A stretch of DNA of 64,000 bases. It comes from Dipetalonema caudispina. Lineage: Eukaryota; Nematoda; Chromadorea; Rhabditida; Onchocercidae. The stretch covers positions 62,001 through 126,000 of the forward strand of contig JABVXV010000110.1 of NCBI GenBank assembly GCA_013365325.1, in the 5' to 3' direction. Below are positions 38,094 through 51,422 of this stretch, in pieces; the first letter of the stretch is position 1; the number at the start of each line of letters is the position of its first letter. The translations under genes were made by a program, and so were the position numbers. The notes beneath the pieces are model-generated. The model was not told the DNA's origin, made no database searches, and worked only from the letters and a program-made list of their open reading frames with translations.

Positions 38094-41000
38094 ATGATGA
38101 TTCCATTATTGCTTATACTTTCTTCGGGACAAATTCTTCTCATAACCAGTAAGTTTATCGCTTGTATCATTATTCGCTAAAAATCTTAAATATGGTTCAT
38201 TGCTTTCACAGAATATAGATGAACCTGTCTTCTTTGTTCCTAATAGCAAAAACAAAAGCATAAGGTTATTGATAATAATTTACAGGTCAGAACAACGGCA
38301 ATCCTTATTACGGAGTACCACTTGGTGCTCTTCATTACAGTGACGGTAATACACGAGCTGAAGCATATGCTGCTAATGAATATACCATCATTTTTCATCG
38401 TTTTACACATCGACCACGTCAATTAGGATGTATATGTTTGATACTTCATATATCCAGTGATCATTAGATTCAGATCCTTATCTTCAATATGAATAGTTTT
38501 GCAAAAGTCCAGAAATTGCAGATATTTCTAGCATGAATAAGACAGAATACTGTCTAAAATACGATAACTATTAGCCTCTTTAGAATTAATGATCATTTAA
38601 AATAAGTTTCAAAGATATCTGAAATTAATCGCTTCATTCTAGGCACTTCTATGATAATTGGGCCACCTCGAACGGCTGATCATAATACGGTTGATGGAGG
38701 TGTTTTTTTATCGATCTCCCAACCTATGGTAGCATCTCAACCCACTACTAGAAGGCGATTTACCCGTCAAGTCCCTTTTAATATTTTCGGGATGCGTAAT
38801 TGGCCCGTTGAATTTGATCATCTCGAACTTCGGAAAGGTCTTCTTTGAAATGTCGAAACAAAATATATCAAACTGAAAGTCGTTAAAAGTGAAATTTAAT
38901 TTTCATTACTGAAGAATACCAACTTGTAATTTTAGAAGGGAATGGTAGTATAAGACTTTCATTAATTCTGTAAAGACACATGTTAATACTAATCATTCAC
39001 AAAGATGGCAGAGAGCCGATACAGAGCCAGCAAAAAGATCCATTTGCGGGGATTGAAATCGATATGAATTCATCGGAGGACTTTACTCCGAAAACGAAAG
39101 ACATCCATATCGAGGGAATCAGTGGTTCTGAGATTGTAGATTCATCAACAATACCAACGACGTTTGTTTGTTTTACATTTAGCATGGTTGTTCAACATCG
39201 AATATCAGTTTTAGAAAAAAATAGATCCGGTCTTAATATCCGGTATATAGCTTTAGACATTCGTGATAAGGAAACCCACTTTGTAAACTTGAGCCAGTAA
39301 TAGGTCATTGTGATAATTATTCTCCCTTAATTCATTAAATTATCGAATTATCTTGATCTCCAGGAACTCTAATGCAATTTTTTCCTCATTCGCTACGACT
39401 CAAGATGATTTTTCTTCCGAGACAATGAACGAAATAACACTATTTGACACAAATGCGTATGTTTTTAAAATTTTCTAATATTTATAGTCATTTTGAGTAC
39501 CACAATTCAGCTTCTTTCATTTTGTACTCTTTCAGAACTAATATTTTTGATGGCAGTGAAGTACCCGTGAAAATCCGAGATGAAGTTGAACAGCTAAATC
39601 CTACTACCGATAGCATCATTACAAATACAGATACAACAACTATGACGAACAGTAATTAAAATTTTGTTCATTGTTTTTCAGTGATAGACGAGGAAACATG
39701 AAAGTGAAGCTCGGAAAGAGGTAATCAAAACGCAAACAGGAAAGATAGGCGGGAAAAGGGTAATAGAGGACGGAAGAAATGATGTCTCATATGATACAAA
39801 TAACACTTAGGCTAAAACGGACGTCAGATTTTCCCGGTTTTTGAAAGTGCCGTTTTAAGGAGTGGAGGAGGAATTAACATCTAAAATTTGTTAGCCTTGA
39901 AGAAATTGATACCGTAGCATTAAGAAGATGCATATCTATCTGATTTCCCCACTTTTTTTTTTTTTAAATTATGATTTTTGATGAGCCAGCAGAGGAATTC
40001 ACGTCTGATAATATCAAATCAACAAGGAGGGAATCTGAAGATTTCCATACTGATGCTGAATTTGAGGACGGTGACAGAGTGAAAACTGCAATGCACGCAA
40101 ATGATGTTCTGAAGTGAGTGTTTATATCAATGTTAACTTTTCTGTGAAGCAATCCAAAGTTTAAAATAAATATAAGTGGTAAGCATTATTCAATAAAATA
40201 CATTAACTTAATAGATTAGATGAAGAATTATCTTTCCAAAACATTTTCAGCGATATATGTCTTATTTGACTGATTGTTTGCAAGCTTCATGGAATAAATT
40301 TTTAAAATTCACATAAACTAATTACTTCTCCACCACTCTACGATTTATGATCGCAGCTTTCTACTTCAGAAAATTGCTGACAACAGCAGAAGGGAATAAA
40401 GATGAAAATGAAAAAAAAAAAGAAGGAAAAGTAAGGCATGAAATTAAGGATGTTATCAAAAATGGTGGTAGTAATGGGAGATTCACGAACGGTGGTATTT
40501 TTCTGTATGAAGAAAATACATATCCACTTAAACAGGTGACTATTACTTAGTTTTGTTTAAATTTAATTTTCTGGGATTAAATAGTCGTGTTGTACAATTT
40601 AAAGAATATCGAAATTTTTTCTTTTCCTCTTTTTTGACTATTTTTTATTTGGATTTTATAATCCGTAAACATTAGGATTCGCGGGAAAAATTACTGGAAC
40701 ATCATGGAAAGAAGGATGAAAAATTCAGAAAATTTGACCGAAAGGACAAAGGATTTCAAGTTATGCTTGGTCAAGTTAAGCCTGAAAAATGGCTAAAAAA
40801 ATCGTCACGGCAATCAACTTCGGGAAAAAGAATTAAAGGCATGTTTGTGGTCTGGAAAATTTTTATTTTTATCGAATTTCGAAAATACCGGTTGCTTCTA
40901 AATTCTATTTATGATTCATTACCACCATCTAGTCAATGAGTCATAAAAGTCGGTAGTTAATCAATATTGTCATATCATGACTGGTATGATTTAATCAAAA

Positions 41001-42781
41001 TGAATAGGTAAGTGGAGTTAATCAATACTGCATATGTGATTCAACTTAGTGAGGCAAAAGGTAATATTGTTTGTGAACATACTACTTCCAACAAAACATA
41101 TAGGAAGATTTACTCGTATCTACAGGCAATGAAGATAAATCAGTGGCAGATGACTATTTATTATCGGATAAGTTCTTCGAAACAGATGAAGGTGTGGTAT
41201 TCGTGTCAACAGAAAATGCTGCAATTACCCCGACGCCTTTGTCCAGGGAATCGACACCACTATATTGGGTTATTCAAGATCCTAGACTGAAAAAGAGAAG
41301 ACGTATGGAACTTCGAAACAAGGTGTGCTTATTTCAGAATATGAAGCATTGATTTTTGTCTTACTTAAGGTAATTGCGAGTTTTCAGAATAAATACGAAA
41401 ATACCTTGGGTCATAGAACAATGACGACAGTTACAGCAGCTGAGTCTCGTCTCAAAGGACACATCGATCGTCGTTTTGAATTACCGTTGATTGAAGATAA
41501 AACGGTCGTATTTTCGATTACAAACGATGCAAAGATAACGGAATATCAATGGATTGCTTTACGTGACCATTGTGCTCAAGTTTGCTCATTAATTTTACGA
41601 TATTTTTTTTTTTTTTTTTTTTTGTAAACTTAATTTTTGTGTTTCCACATAGTCAACAAAAAAATTTACAGTTTATTAAATAGGTAGATAATTTCGATCG
41701 TGCAGATATTATCAGTTCATGGCTTTCTAGGAGAGTAAACTTGTTGCCTTACTAATTTTGAGGTGCTAATCATTGTCTTATCTTATCAGTCTTAATAAAT
41801 TATTTAAAGAGAACGATCCCTCTGCTATCACTAAAAGGAATTGATCCACCACATGAGGAAAAAATTGGCGCGCTATTGGGTCAGTCTCATAACGTTACAT
41901 CACATCGTGTACAGATTTTGAATTGCAATACAATATTCATACCAGGTTTTGTATTCAACCAAGGAGACGATCCACCAGGTTTTTATTTACCCAAACTTTG
42001 CAAAACAAATAGTCTCAGTCCTGCAGGTATTTCCATTTCATTGATTTCTGAGATAGCTGCCCATGTTTTTCAGTTTCTCTTTTGTCAACTTACTTTATTC
42101 TTCTTATCGTGTATCTTGCCTTTGATAGCACTCTCTCTCTTTGAAGAGGCTGGAAAAGCAGAAGGGGTTTTTGTCTAGAAAAACTTTTGCTTTGCTCATG
42201 AGATAACCATTTTTTTCTAGTAATTTGGTGGATTTAAAAGCGGTACAGAATTTCACAGGAATTCATCGCAATATAATATTCTCTTCATTGATTTCAGAAA
42301 CTTATTTCTACGCTGGTATTGGACGCTTTCCAGACAGAATCGAAAAACAAGTGCGCGCTTCCGTTGTTGGACAACCACCGTCAGTCTTGTCTATAATTTA
42401 ATTCATGATAGAAATATTATAAGTTTAATCAATATCCAGTACTACATTTTCCGAAACACTTCAATTTGTTTACTAGTAATCACAATAAGCTTTCATACAT
42501 CATCTCTGTGATTGTGATAAAGCATGAGCTAATCCCTTGATCTTGTTAAATGTTACTGTAATTGTTAGAAATTGTTTAAGCGAAGTATTTTGCTAAATTT
42601 CAGTGATCAACCGCTGAGAAATTATAAAGGTGAAAACGTGATGATACGTTTACCGAAAACATATCGTACATTTGATATTGATTTCATTTCGGTATTCAAC
42701 GAAATAGAAGGACGCTCGTATGGACATGTTATTATGCCAAGCTTACTTGTACCACCGTGTAATGATTATGAAGTTATCTAA
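38094..42781 (+). CDS. Secreted multi-exon protein with C-terminal DM13-type domains (Skeletor-like)
   Basis: The protein opens with a probable signal peptide (MMIPLLLILSSGQILLIT). Proposed exons: 38094-38148, 38286-38429, 38643-38837, 39005-39296, 39364-39456, 39536-39651, 39990-40113, 40370-40535, 40676-40842, 41050-41060 (speculative micro-exon), 41126-41322, 41388-41579, 41684-41734, 41810-41978, 42298-42379 and 42604-42781, about 743 aa. The C-terminal part matches DM13: EEKIGALLGQSHNVTSHRVQ, FIPGFVFNQGDDPP joined to ETYFYAGIGRFP, then LRNYKGENVMIRLPK and FDIDFISVF. Just before it, ITEYQWIALRDHC and NFDRADI look like the end of a preceding, diverged DM13 unit, as in tandem DM13 proteins. 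The middle is Ser/Lys/Glu-rich and probably disordered. DM13 domains occur in extracellular and cuticle-associated proteins, so secretion to matrix is plausible inference. The domain end is solid, while the 39.0-41.1 kb exons are less certain. Confidence 0.74.
41604..41623. repeat. Poly(T) tract in the DM13 gene
   Basis: About 20 T residues lie in the intron between exons 41388-41579 and 41684-41734. Confidence 0.8.
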
Positions 42782-43825
42782 TTTCTTCTCCCATTTTTTT
42801 ACTGTTTCATACACCACAGCTATCCAATATTTAACGTTCTTATGTCATTATACTGTCGAAAATATGTTGAATTGGCTTGGATAACAAATCGGATATATAC
42901 TTGCCTTTTCTACGCATTTTATGAATGAACTGATTTTAATAATAACGATAGGTGTCCTGAATGTTGGTAGGTATAAAACAGTCAGTTTCTACTTTCCAAT
43001 GAAATTTCAAACCTGCATTTGGTATTTCCTTAATAACATTAAATCATCGCCTCTACCCCTCAAGTTCCTCTTTGCAAATTTTATTTTTGCTCGAGGTCTC
43101 TGCTCTTCTTTTTCTCTCCTCACTTTTTTTATTCAACCCATTTCTGGCTTCAGGCTAAAATATGCCACGATTATTTTGTTTTTCACATACATGCATCATT
43201 AAAATTTTTTTGCTGGCGGCATCGTTTTACAGGTCAGGAAAAAATTGTCATTTGCATATGTTATCGATTAGCTTGAATGAAAGGTGATCCAAATTTTATT
43301 TGGAAAAGTTTCGTTAATTTGGACATTTTTGAGATTTCCCCAAAATTTTTGTTCGCATTCATTAATTCCTTTCTAGAGAATTCTGTTCTCTTCTCCTTCT
43401 CAATCTATCGTATCGATCAAATTTTGAAATGATTTTTCATAATAAATGATAACAAACAATTTATTGTACAAAGATATCACGTTTGGTTATAAAAAGCAAA
43501 CGGTAATATACTGAAAGGGGAATGTTTGCGAAGTGTTATTAATAAAAGCAATTGCCACCGTTCATATCCACAAATCAAACATATTGAAGAAATAATTAAA
43601 GAGCGAAAACAACATAGAGTCCATGTAACAGTTTGCCTGATTTTTCCAAAGAATTTGATAAATTCTATTCTTCGAATCGAATTTAAATCTTGGAATTCAA
43701 ATTAATAAAATCAAGTGAAGTACTTGCAACTCATATGTTATTTATTCAGTTATCACATAGCACGATTTTCATTTGTTATCATGAAATTGATCGTAGGAAA
43801 ATTGAATGTCGATCATCTGAACTGT
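42782..43825. other. Intergenic region between DM13 gene and peptide precursor
   Basis: About 1 kb between convergent genes. A T-rich stretch with open frame 42921-43202 is hydrophobic but shows no family motif or supporting splice structure. Nothing else was seen. Confidence 0.5.
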
Positions 43826-44657
43826 TTAACGACGAATGATTGGTATAAAATGAAAGTTATCTTGGCTTTGTGGACTTGCCATATATTCTGCTAATGACAA
43901 GCCCATGCTTGCTGCAAATTTAACTTTCGATGGGTATTCGTTTTTTGATATTATGAATGGATGAATGTTTCAATCATAAAATGACTAAAAGCTTCTGTAT
44001 GAAAGGAATCAGGCATTTCTTGCAAGTAGATTGAAATTTAAAACCACAATGTTTTTCACTTAGTAGCTAATTTCTTGACTGTTTCCGTAATTTATACTAG
44101 TTGAATTGGATTATTACTAATTACTAGTGCTATTTATTCATAACAAGTGTTTTAAATGATATTAGCAATCTCATAATCGAGGCTATACCAGAATGATCAG
44201 GAAATAAGGACTGAAACCTCCTAGCAGTAGTTAGTAATAATTGAAACATGATGTTCTGGTAGATCAGGAATTTTCTTTAACAACTAAGTTACTCAGCCAA
44301 TATTTCTCTTAATAAGGTTTGACATGCTAATTATCAAAAAATCACTTACGACTACGTTTTGATTTGAGCAACAATGCTTGATAAATTCTATTCAACTGTT
44401 CGATTGGCAAATCATTATCTGTTCGATCAGTCTGCAATTGGTTTTATCATTTCATAAAATAAAGTACAAACTTCCACATCGGTCAAGAGAGAATTAAACA
44501 ACTTGATATTTCTATGATTCGTAAAAGTGGTAATCTTTACGATGACTCAAATTGTTCCATTTTTCTTTTTCGGCCTCTACGAAAAATAACTTACATTTTT
44601 CGACCACGCAATGCAATCCGTAACGAGTACGATAAGTAGTGTGACTGATAACTTCAT
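43826..44657 (-). CDS. Putative neuropeptide-like/secreted peptide precursor (76 aa)
   Basis: Three exons on the minus strand (44595-44657, 44350-44431, 43826-43911) with good GTAAGT-type donors and TTGCAG acceptors join in phase to give 76 aa. Residues 1-18 (MKLSVTLLIVLVTDCIAW...) form a clear signal peptide. A 26-residue spacer follows (DLPIEQLNRIYQALLLK), then a dibasic site in KSKR at about 43-46. The remaining C-terminal peptide begins SPSMGLSLAEYMASPQSQ and ends FHFIPIIRR. This layout (signal, spacer, Lys-Arg, one C-terminal peptide) is that of nematode neuropeptide-like precursors. The C-terminal RR without Gly suggests carboxypeptidase trimming and no amidation. I do not recognise a named family with certainty. 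The function as a signalling peptide is inferred from architecture only. Confidence 0.7.
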
Positions 44658-47600
44658 ACTTGTACCAACAATTTTTAAATTACCCTTAAAATTTGCAAAG
44701 CTTTAGTTTAAGATTGATTTACTTGCAAAACGTCAATTATTTATTCTTTTCTGTTCTGTTCAAGTTCTACAAAAAAAAAAAAAACAATTTCTTTCAGATT
44801 TCTAGTCTGCAGCAATTTTTAGTCTTTCTATCTTTTTTTCAAAGAATAAAACCGGATGTTTCCAAATTGCTATAAGCAAACAACGATACAATAAATTGGA
44901 TTAGGAGAGGTCTTGCAATTTTAATTTTTAAAGCTTCATTTAGAATGTTTTAAAAAATCTCGTAATTCTTTTTTACAAAAAAAAAAAAAAAAAAAAAACA
45001 GAAAACTTTTTAAAGCAGCTATTATCATATAATTGAGAACAATAATTTATTAAAATAAAGAGATAGAAATGCAGTAACTGATGGATAGGGCAACCATTTA
45101 CAGTACCCTTTATAACGCAACAGCGCATGTGATTTCTGCAATACATTATTATGGTCACTTGCTACTAATCTATTTATCAAATTATTAACTGAAACATGTC
45201 AACAATACTTACAAAAGTGAACAAGTTTTTCAAATATAGTTGTAAGAGTTAAAAGAATTAATACCAGTAAACCTATGAGTTCTTGAAGTACTGATGAAAT
45301 TTCGAGAATGCCGGAGGATGAGCTTTCAGTGTTATCCAACAAATAAACACAGAACTGAAAGATACTCACAACTTCCTTGGAACTTATTAAGTTGTTCAAT
45401 ATAAAAATGCCTTTGCAAACCTTAATACTTATACAGCACAACATACAGTGTCAGATCTTCAATATTTTCTGGTCTAAATAATATCAACCAACCACATATG
45501 CTCTTACTCCCATGTACATTTCAGACTCGAGTTCACAAATAGGAATATCCTAATTTTGAGAAAAGCGTCTTCATCTCCTCAACTCCTCGTTCCTGCATCA
45601 TTATCCAAGACTTCAATATAAAATTTTATGTTCATTATCACTGGGTTTATTTGTTGGTGAGAGAACAAGAAACATCAAAGCAAATAAAATCTGTAAAATT
45701 ATCGTGGAACTTGTTTTCATTAACAGGCTATCCATGTTTAGGAATAAAATACTATTGATAGGAATGAAACTTGATGACATCAAACAAAGAAATATGAATT
45801 GTAAAGATAAAATTTTTGGATAAAAGATTCAGTGTATGTATATTTGCGATATAAAATTCTAAAAAATGAACAGCTGTTATTACTTTGGGATATTATGGTT
45901 TCAAGCTATAAATTTTTCAAAACTGAATCAAATTTTTTCATCAGTAATCTATTTAATGTCTAAACGTTTTTTATCAAAATTAAAAAAAAAAAAAAAAAAA
46001 AAAAACTGCACTAACGATATAATTCCCCATTATATCTTTTTGTTCTAGCGATCGGTCTTCTTTCATTTTTCATCAACACTTTGACCACTACTTGGAAATT
46101 CGCTTTGACAATTTTTGATATTAGAGCCTAAATCTCTATACTTCTCTCCATGTATTCAGCAGTTTTGCTGTGATATGTTATATCATACTAAATACTTCTG
46201 CATTTTGAAATTTTCACTTTAATTAAATGTAATTCGGTTTGGTCGCACTTTAAATTTCCAATAACCAATATTGGAACTTGCTCCTTCATTTTTAAATGTA
46301 ATATAAATTTGTCTTAATCTAATTTAAGTATTTCAATTTCAAATAGCACCGACTCTGATTTTGCCTGCATCTGAGACTAGCTTCTTATTTTTGAAGATAA
46401 AATTGTTTCAGAATGAAAACGAAAAATTGAAATGTGTAGTAAGCTGCATTTATCAATGGTCTTTCGGTGATTGTCCTTTCGTCTTGAGATAAAGCTAAAT
46501 ATTGACCTCATGATCTTGCCGTTATCTTCTTCAGTCCATTTAATCTCCTTATTTTGCTCTGTGGAAATGAGTCTTCAAAATGCTGTACTGCTGCTTTGAA
46601 ATATCTGCAGCTTCAAAGGTATGCTAATCATAATTCAATACACAAAATTTCAGTTTTACCAAAGTTCACTTTTTTTTGAGATTCACAAATGCATGAACGT
46701 CGAAGCTTTGTTCATTTCAATTTATATTTCATTTAAACTGTGGAAGAGAAGATTTGGATTGATATAAGGCTCGGTTATTCTACAGATTTTGAACGGAATG
46801 CAAATTTTGTGATAATTGCCTGCCTGCTTTCCTTCCGGTTTACACAAATCTTGGTGTTAGGATAAGAGGAAAAGATTGGTGTCAGGCAGTGCACACCTTA
46901 TGACCTATCAATTGCATCTATCAGCATTATATCAGAAAGCGGAAACATCTTACAATCTCCTCCGCCTTCCTTCTCCCACAAATCCCCTTCCACCCGCTGT
47001 CCCATTCTGGATTCTATTACCATGATCATTCATCCCTTAATCCCTTGCTTCCTCCACAGTTCCACTTGCCAAATCTCAAAACTACTTATCAGTTGAGCAT
47101 GATGAATAGAGATAAAACAGGTAATTACTTAACTATTAAAAAACAAGCAACATTAGACAAATTTTTAAAAAACGAATCATATTTTTTGATTTATGATATC
47201 AGTGAAAGTTGGAATCAGCAAATCCTCGTGATTTTTCTTCCACTGATAAGCTGTACCGCACCAAAATTTATCAATTTACAACATATTCAAGTAAATTTTA
47301 TCTAAAAAAGGCAGAACCGCTATTTAAGCTACGATTCAATTTACTTCTCATGTTCTCGCCTCTACAAAGAATGGGAACAACTTCGGATATAATCTTTCAG
47401 TGTAAGTTGCAACAGTAGTATCCACAATCACTTTACACAAAACGTCAGAACAGTATCATGAAAATGGCATGTGTGATATATATCATACTACGTCTTGTTG
47501 ATATGGTTTATGAATGCTAAGATATAATGAAGGTGAAAAAAAATTTGGTGGAGTCACGGAGGAAGTAATTCAAAAGAGAACAATCACTCTCAAGACAAAA

Positions 47601-50600
47601 GCGCTAAACAAGGATATATAGCTTGAAAGTAGTATCACTTCCTAATGGCTTACTTAGTAATGGCTACTACAGAAATAGCTCTTCGAAAACACTTATGAAT
47701 ATTCATTGTATATTGCTTACAAATTAAAATGACTAAAGAGAATTACTGCTTGAATAAGTCTGTAGAAAAGCCGTGTTGAAAGATAAACACGTTTCTTCTC
47801 TTTTCCTTTTCCCTTCCTCTTTCTGCTTACTATAATTTAAGAAGAGTTTAGCTTTTTTCTGGTAAAAGCAGATGCGGATGTTTCTTTTTTTAAAAGAAAA
47901 TGACATCACAAGAAAAAAGGATAATTGTTCAGTGGCTAATTTCAAACAACGAAATCAAATTTAACCTTTACTCATTTGATCATGAATCAGAGACTTTGTG
48001 CATTGGAACATATTTGTTTTATTTTAGCCACTTATTTGCAACTGCTAATTTAGTTTCTCCAAATTTTTGTTTGTAATGACTTCAATTTTCTCTCAATCTA
48101 TCAATGAAATGAGTGATTGAAGTATTATTTAGGAGGTATTTGAATAGTTTTAGTTGGCCTAACTTTTAAATGACATTAAAAAATGTTTGCTGATGTTTTT
48201 GCTAGCAGGGCAAAATTTCTTTCACTTTTCCCCACTTTTTACTTTTCTCCATGCTTCACTACTTACATTTCTTCAGCACTCCCCTGAACAGTCTACCTTT
48301 CAAATAACAGAGTTAAAATTCACAGTGAATTAAGCCCCGTTGAGAAGGCATTCTGTTGTCTTTATTCGTAGGTATAACTGAAATAATTATGGTCCATTTA
48401 TTAAGCAACTGAGAAATATGCTCACCCATAACTTAAACAGAATCTAAGAATAAGCAACGTGCTATGAGGACAATAAAGTAATGTAATCTTTCCTTTAAGA
48501 TGAGTTATGACTGGAATTCAAATATTTAAGTCTAAATATCATATAACATAATTAAACCAATGAGAAAAGAGCGTACAAAACGGTAGATGTACCACATAAT
48601 GAATGTTCGGAAAAAGCACTTCAAATGGATCGAGAAAGAAGGTAACGAAGCTTTATATGAATCACATCATGTCATGTGTCTGAAGATATTTATGATCATT
48701 CCCTTTTTTCCTTTAGTGCCAGCACACAATTAAATTATCACATGCCATTTAGTATAATAATTTATAATTTGTGGTACCATCTGAGCCCATATCCTAAGAA
48801 TACAATTATATCTTCAGAATTTATTGCTTCTAAATGTAATAATTTAATATAACTTACATAAAATGAGTCTACTGAATATGATAGAACAGTCTATACAGTA
48901 TTTTACATATTTGTTGTTTCATGCTTAAACAAATCGAATCATAGATGAAATGTAGCAAAATTCCGCATAATATCACTTAATGTCAGCTTCTTCTTAATGA
49001 CATAAATCGGCTGGAAAAGTATTTATTCAGCTGTGTACGAATCTAAATATATTCAAAACTGATGTCTCAATTTGACCACTATCAGAAATGATTGAATTCG
49101 CATTTGGAGCAATAAAATATATAATAAAGTAATTGAAAAAATTCACAGCTAAAGGTAAATCAAGTGCATAGAATTTGGAAACCCTAGAAAAAATCTATCA
49201 ACCTTTCAATTCTCGTAAAGAGCCTGAAATAATACAGTTACATATCGTTATCTTTATTTTGCGTTCTGTACCAACAGTTGATCAGTATGAAGAATTGATT
49301 TTCACAGTTGTTCTCCTTGGTTGATAATTTGATTAGTTAATAAAAGTTGAAAGAAAGCACTATTGAACTGATAGGAACAGGCGCATACGGAATACACTTC
49401 AATGACAATTGCCTGTCAGTAAGTCTGTCTGTCTTTCATCTGTTCGTACTTTACCAACTGAGATATGTGGATGAAGGATCAGGATGTACTATGAAATGCT
49501 TACGAATTGCAAGAAAGCGAACATCGTCGTTTCTGGGAGACTAACTTTACGTATGACACACAGAAAGTGCTATAGATGATGAGGAATTGTTCGTTAGAAA
49601 CACGAGCACAACGTTATCTCTTCGAAGTTATCCAATTTGATCCTCCCTCTGCTTCAGATCAGATCTCTTGCAATCATTATTTTTCTGCCCTCCTCATGGC
49701 ATAAGGTGTTACTACTATTGTTACTACGAATCGACGCATCCGTTGCACAGCCCATCAGATGATTTCGGCCCAAGTTTCAGAATTTCGCCATTCGGATCTT
49801 AATCAAAGATCCAGAAGTTGATAGGGTATTTTTTCAAGTAACACTATTTCTGTAGAGGACATCTTTCTAATTGTGCGTATCTCAATCTTTTCCAGTTGCT
49901 TTTCCAAACATTCTTTTGGCATTTCATTGATTGCTATTGTTACCATCCGCATGACTCTACGATTATCATCATTTTATCATCTTCATCGCTCTTATAATTT
50001 TAGCAAAGATTGAATCATGGATATTTCGTCTGATGGCAACAGCAATAAAAAACAATGTAAAAAATAGATTTCCCATAGCTCATTCTACTTTCTCCTACCG
50101 TATTTTCTCTTAGATTGCATTTCCTAATGGTCAGTGTACGTTGCTGATAGCTTCCAGTAAGCTTCATCTAAACGTTTACAATTACATTTTGAATTATTTT
50201 TCACTCGCAAACACAACGACATCACTCAAACTTCAAGTACTTTCTTCATGTGTATTGTTAGATGTGCCGAGAAATATCTACCCGTAAAACGGATTGGTAC
50301 AGAGTGACGTCAAGATTGTCAGTAGAAAAGTCATTGTACATTAGCAAAAAAGAGTAAGGATGTAAGCACAGATTTCATAATCTATTTTCTCTCTGCCATT
50401 TAACTTTTCGTGTTCACTTTTTCATGCTAGCTTTCTCTTTTTTAAACTAATTTTCACTTACTGGCGTACCCAGATACAACAGACTGATAACAAAATGTTA
50501 ACTCATGAACTAAATTCGAATACGAAATTCAACATGACTTGAACAAATTCTTTGGAAAGTTCGTTATTAGCAAAAATTTGCTACTTCAATCTTTCATATA

Positions 50601-51422
50601 ATTCCCTTCATGATTTGCAAAATCAACAAATCGATAGCTGCAGTTTTAAGCAATAATTTATATTACGAATTCACTGCTTCATTCAAGTACATCTAGAATC
50701 ATAATTATAGGAAACATTTCCAGATAGGTTTTCAATTGACGGAAGAAGAAGTAATAGAAAATATTATTACTCGAACGAGTGAAACAGAATGAACTCGTTA
50801 TCAACACGATCATATTAATCTGGTTGGGAAAATCAACAAAAGATTGATAATTTATACATTTTTCTCGATGTTATTTTTGTACTGCTACTGAAGCAGTTGA
50901 TAAAATTATTGGAAATATTGTGGATGACGAAAGTTCGATATGACTGAAAGTTTTCGCGAAATGGTAAGCTTCCATTTGGATTGATTCACATACAAGCCTG
51001 GGTTAATTCACGCACTAGCCTGAATTAATTCACATGCAAGCCAAGTTTTTTTTTGTAATTATTTCTTTGTTTTATCTATTACAACTGTTCTGATTTCATA
51101 GCAGCTAAAAAGAAATATATTTTTAATAAAAGGAAAAAATTGTTGATGCTTTCTTCATAAATTAAAACCGTTGCTCGAAATTAATAAATTATTTTCTCCA
51201 TTTCCTTGTTCATGTCACTAGCAGCAAATAGAAGTCGTGTGCTACTTATCGAAAATATTCAAAAGAAAGAATACAATCACTGGATTTGTTATTGAGATGT
51301 TGTGTGTGGGTAATTTCTGAATGAGTGATTTCCTTGGATTGGACAGAATGGGTGAAAGTGGGAATGGTTGCAAGTTAATTTCTCGGTGATATCGAGAGTA
51401 ATTAATAAAGAGTTGGGAGATT
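44658..51422. other. Gene-poor 6.8-kb stretch
   Basis: No supportable gene was found. The region is AT-rich with A or T runs near 44770, 44980-44998 and 45982-46004. Candidate open frames (45199-45444, 47045-47305, 47209-47418, 47733-47945, 49347-49544, 51242-51433) have no splice-compatible partners or family motifs. A pyrimidine-rich block occupies 46955-47065. Upstream regulatory DNA for the FAM184-like gene should lie toward the right end, and that of the peptide precursor toward the left. Confidence 0.5.
50972..51042. repeat. Three imperfect ~24-bp tandem units (TTAATTCAC..AAGCCTG)
   Basis: The phrase gattcacatacaagcctggg is followed by ttaattcacgcactagcctg and then aattaattcacatgcaagcc. 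Three diverged copies of one unit lie in a row in intergenic DNA. Confidence 0.75.

Noticed and set aside
47045..47305. 86-codon frame in the gene-poor region
   Set aside because: Isolated, no signal peptide, no domain, and not joined by in-phase splice sites.
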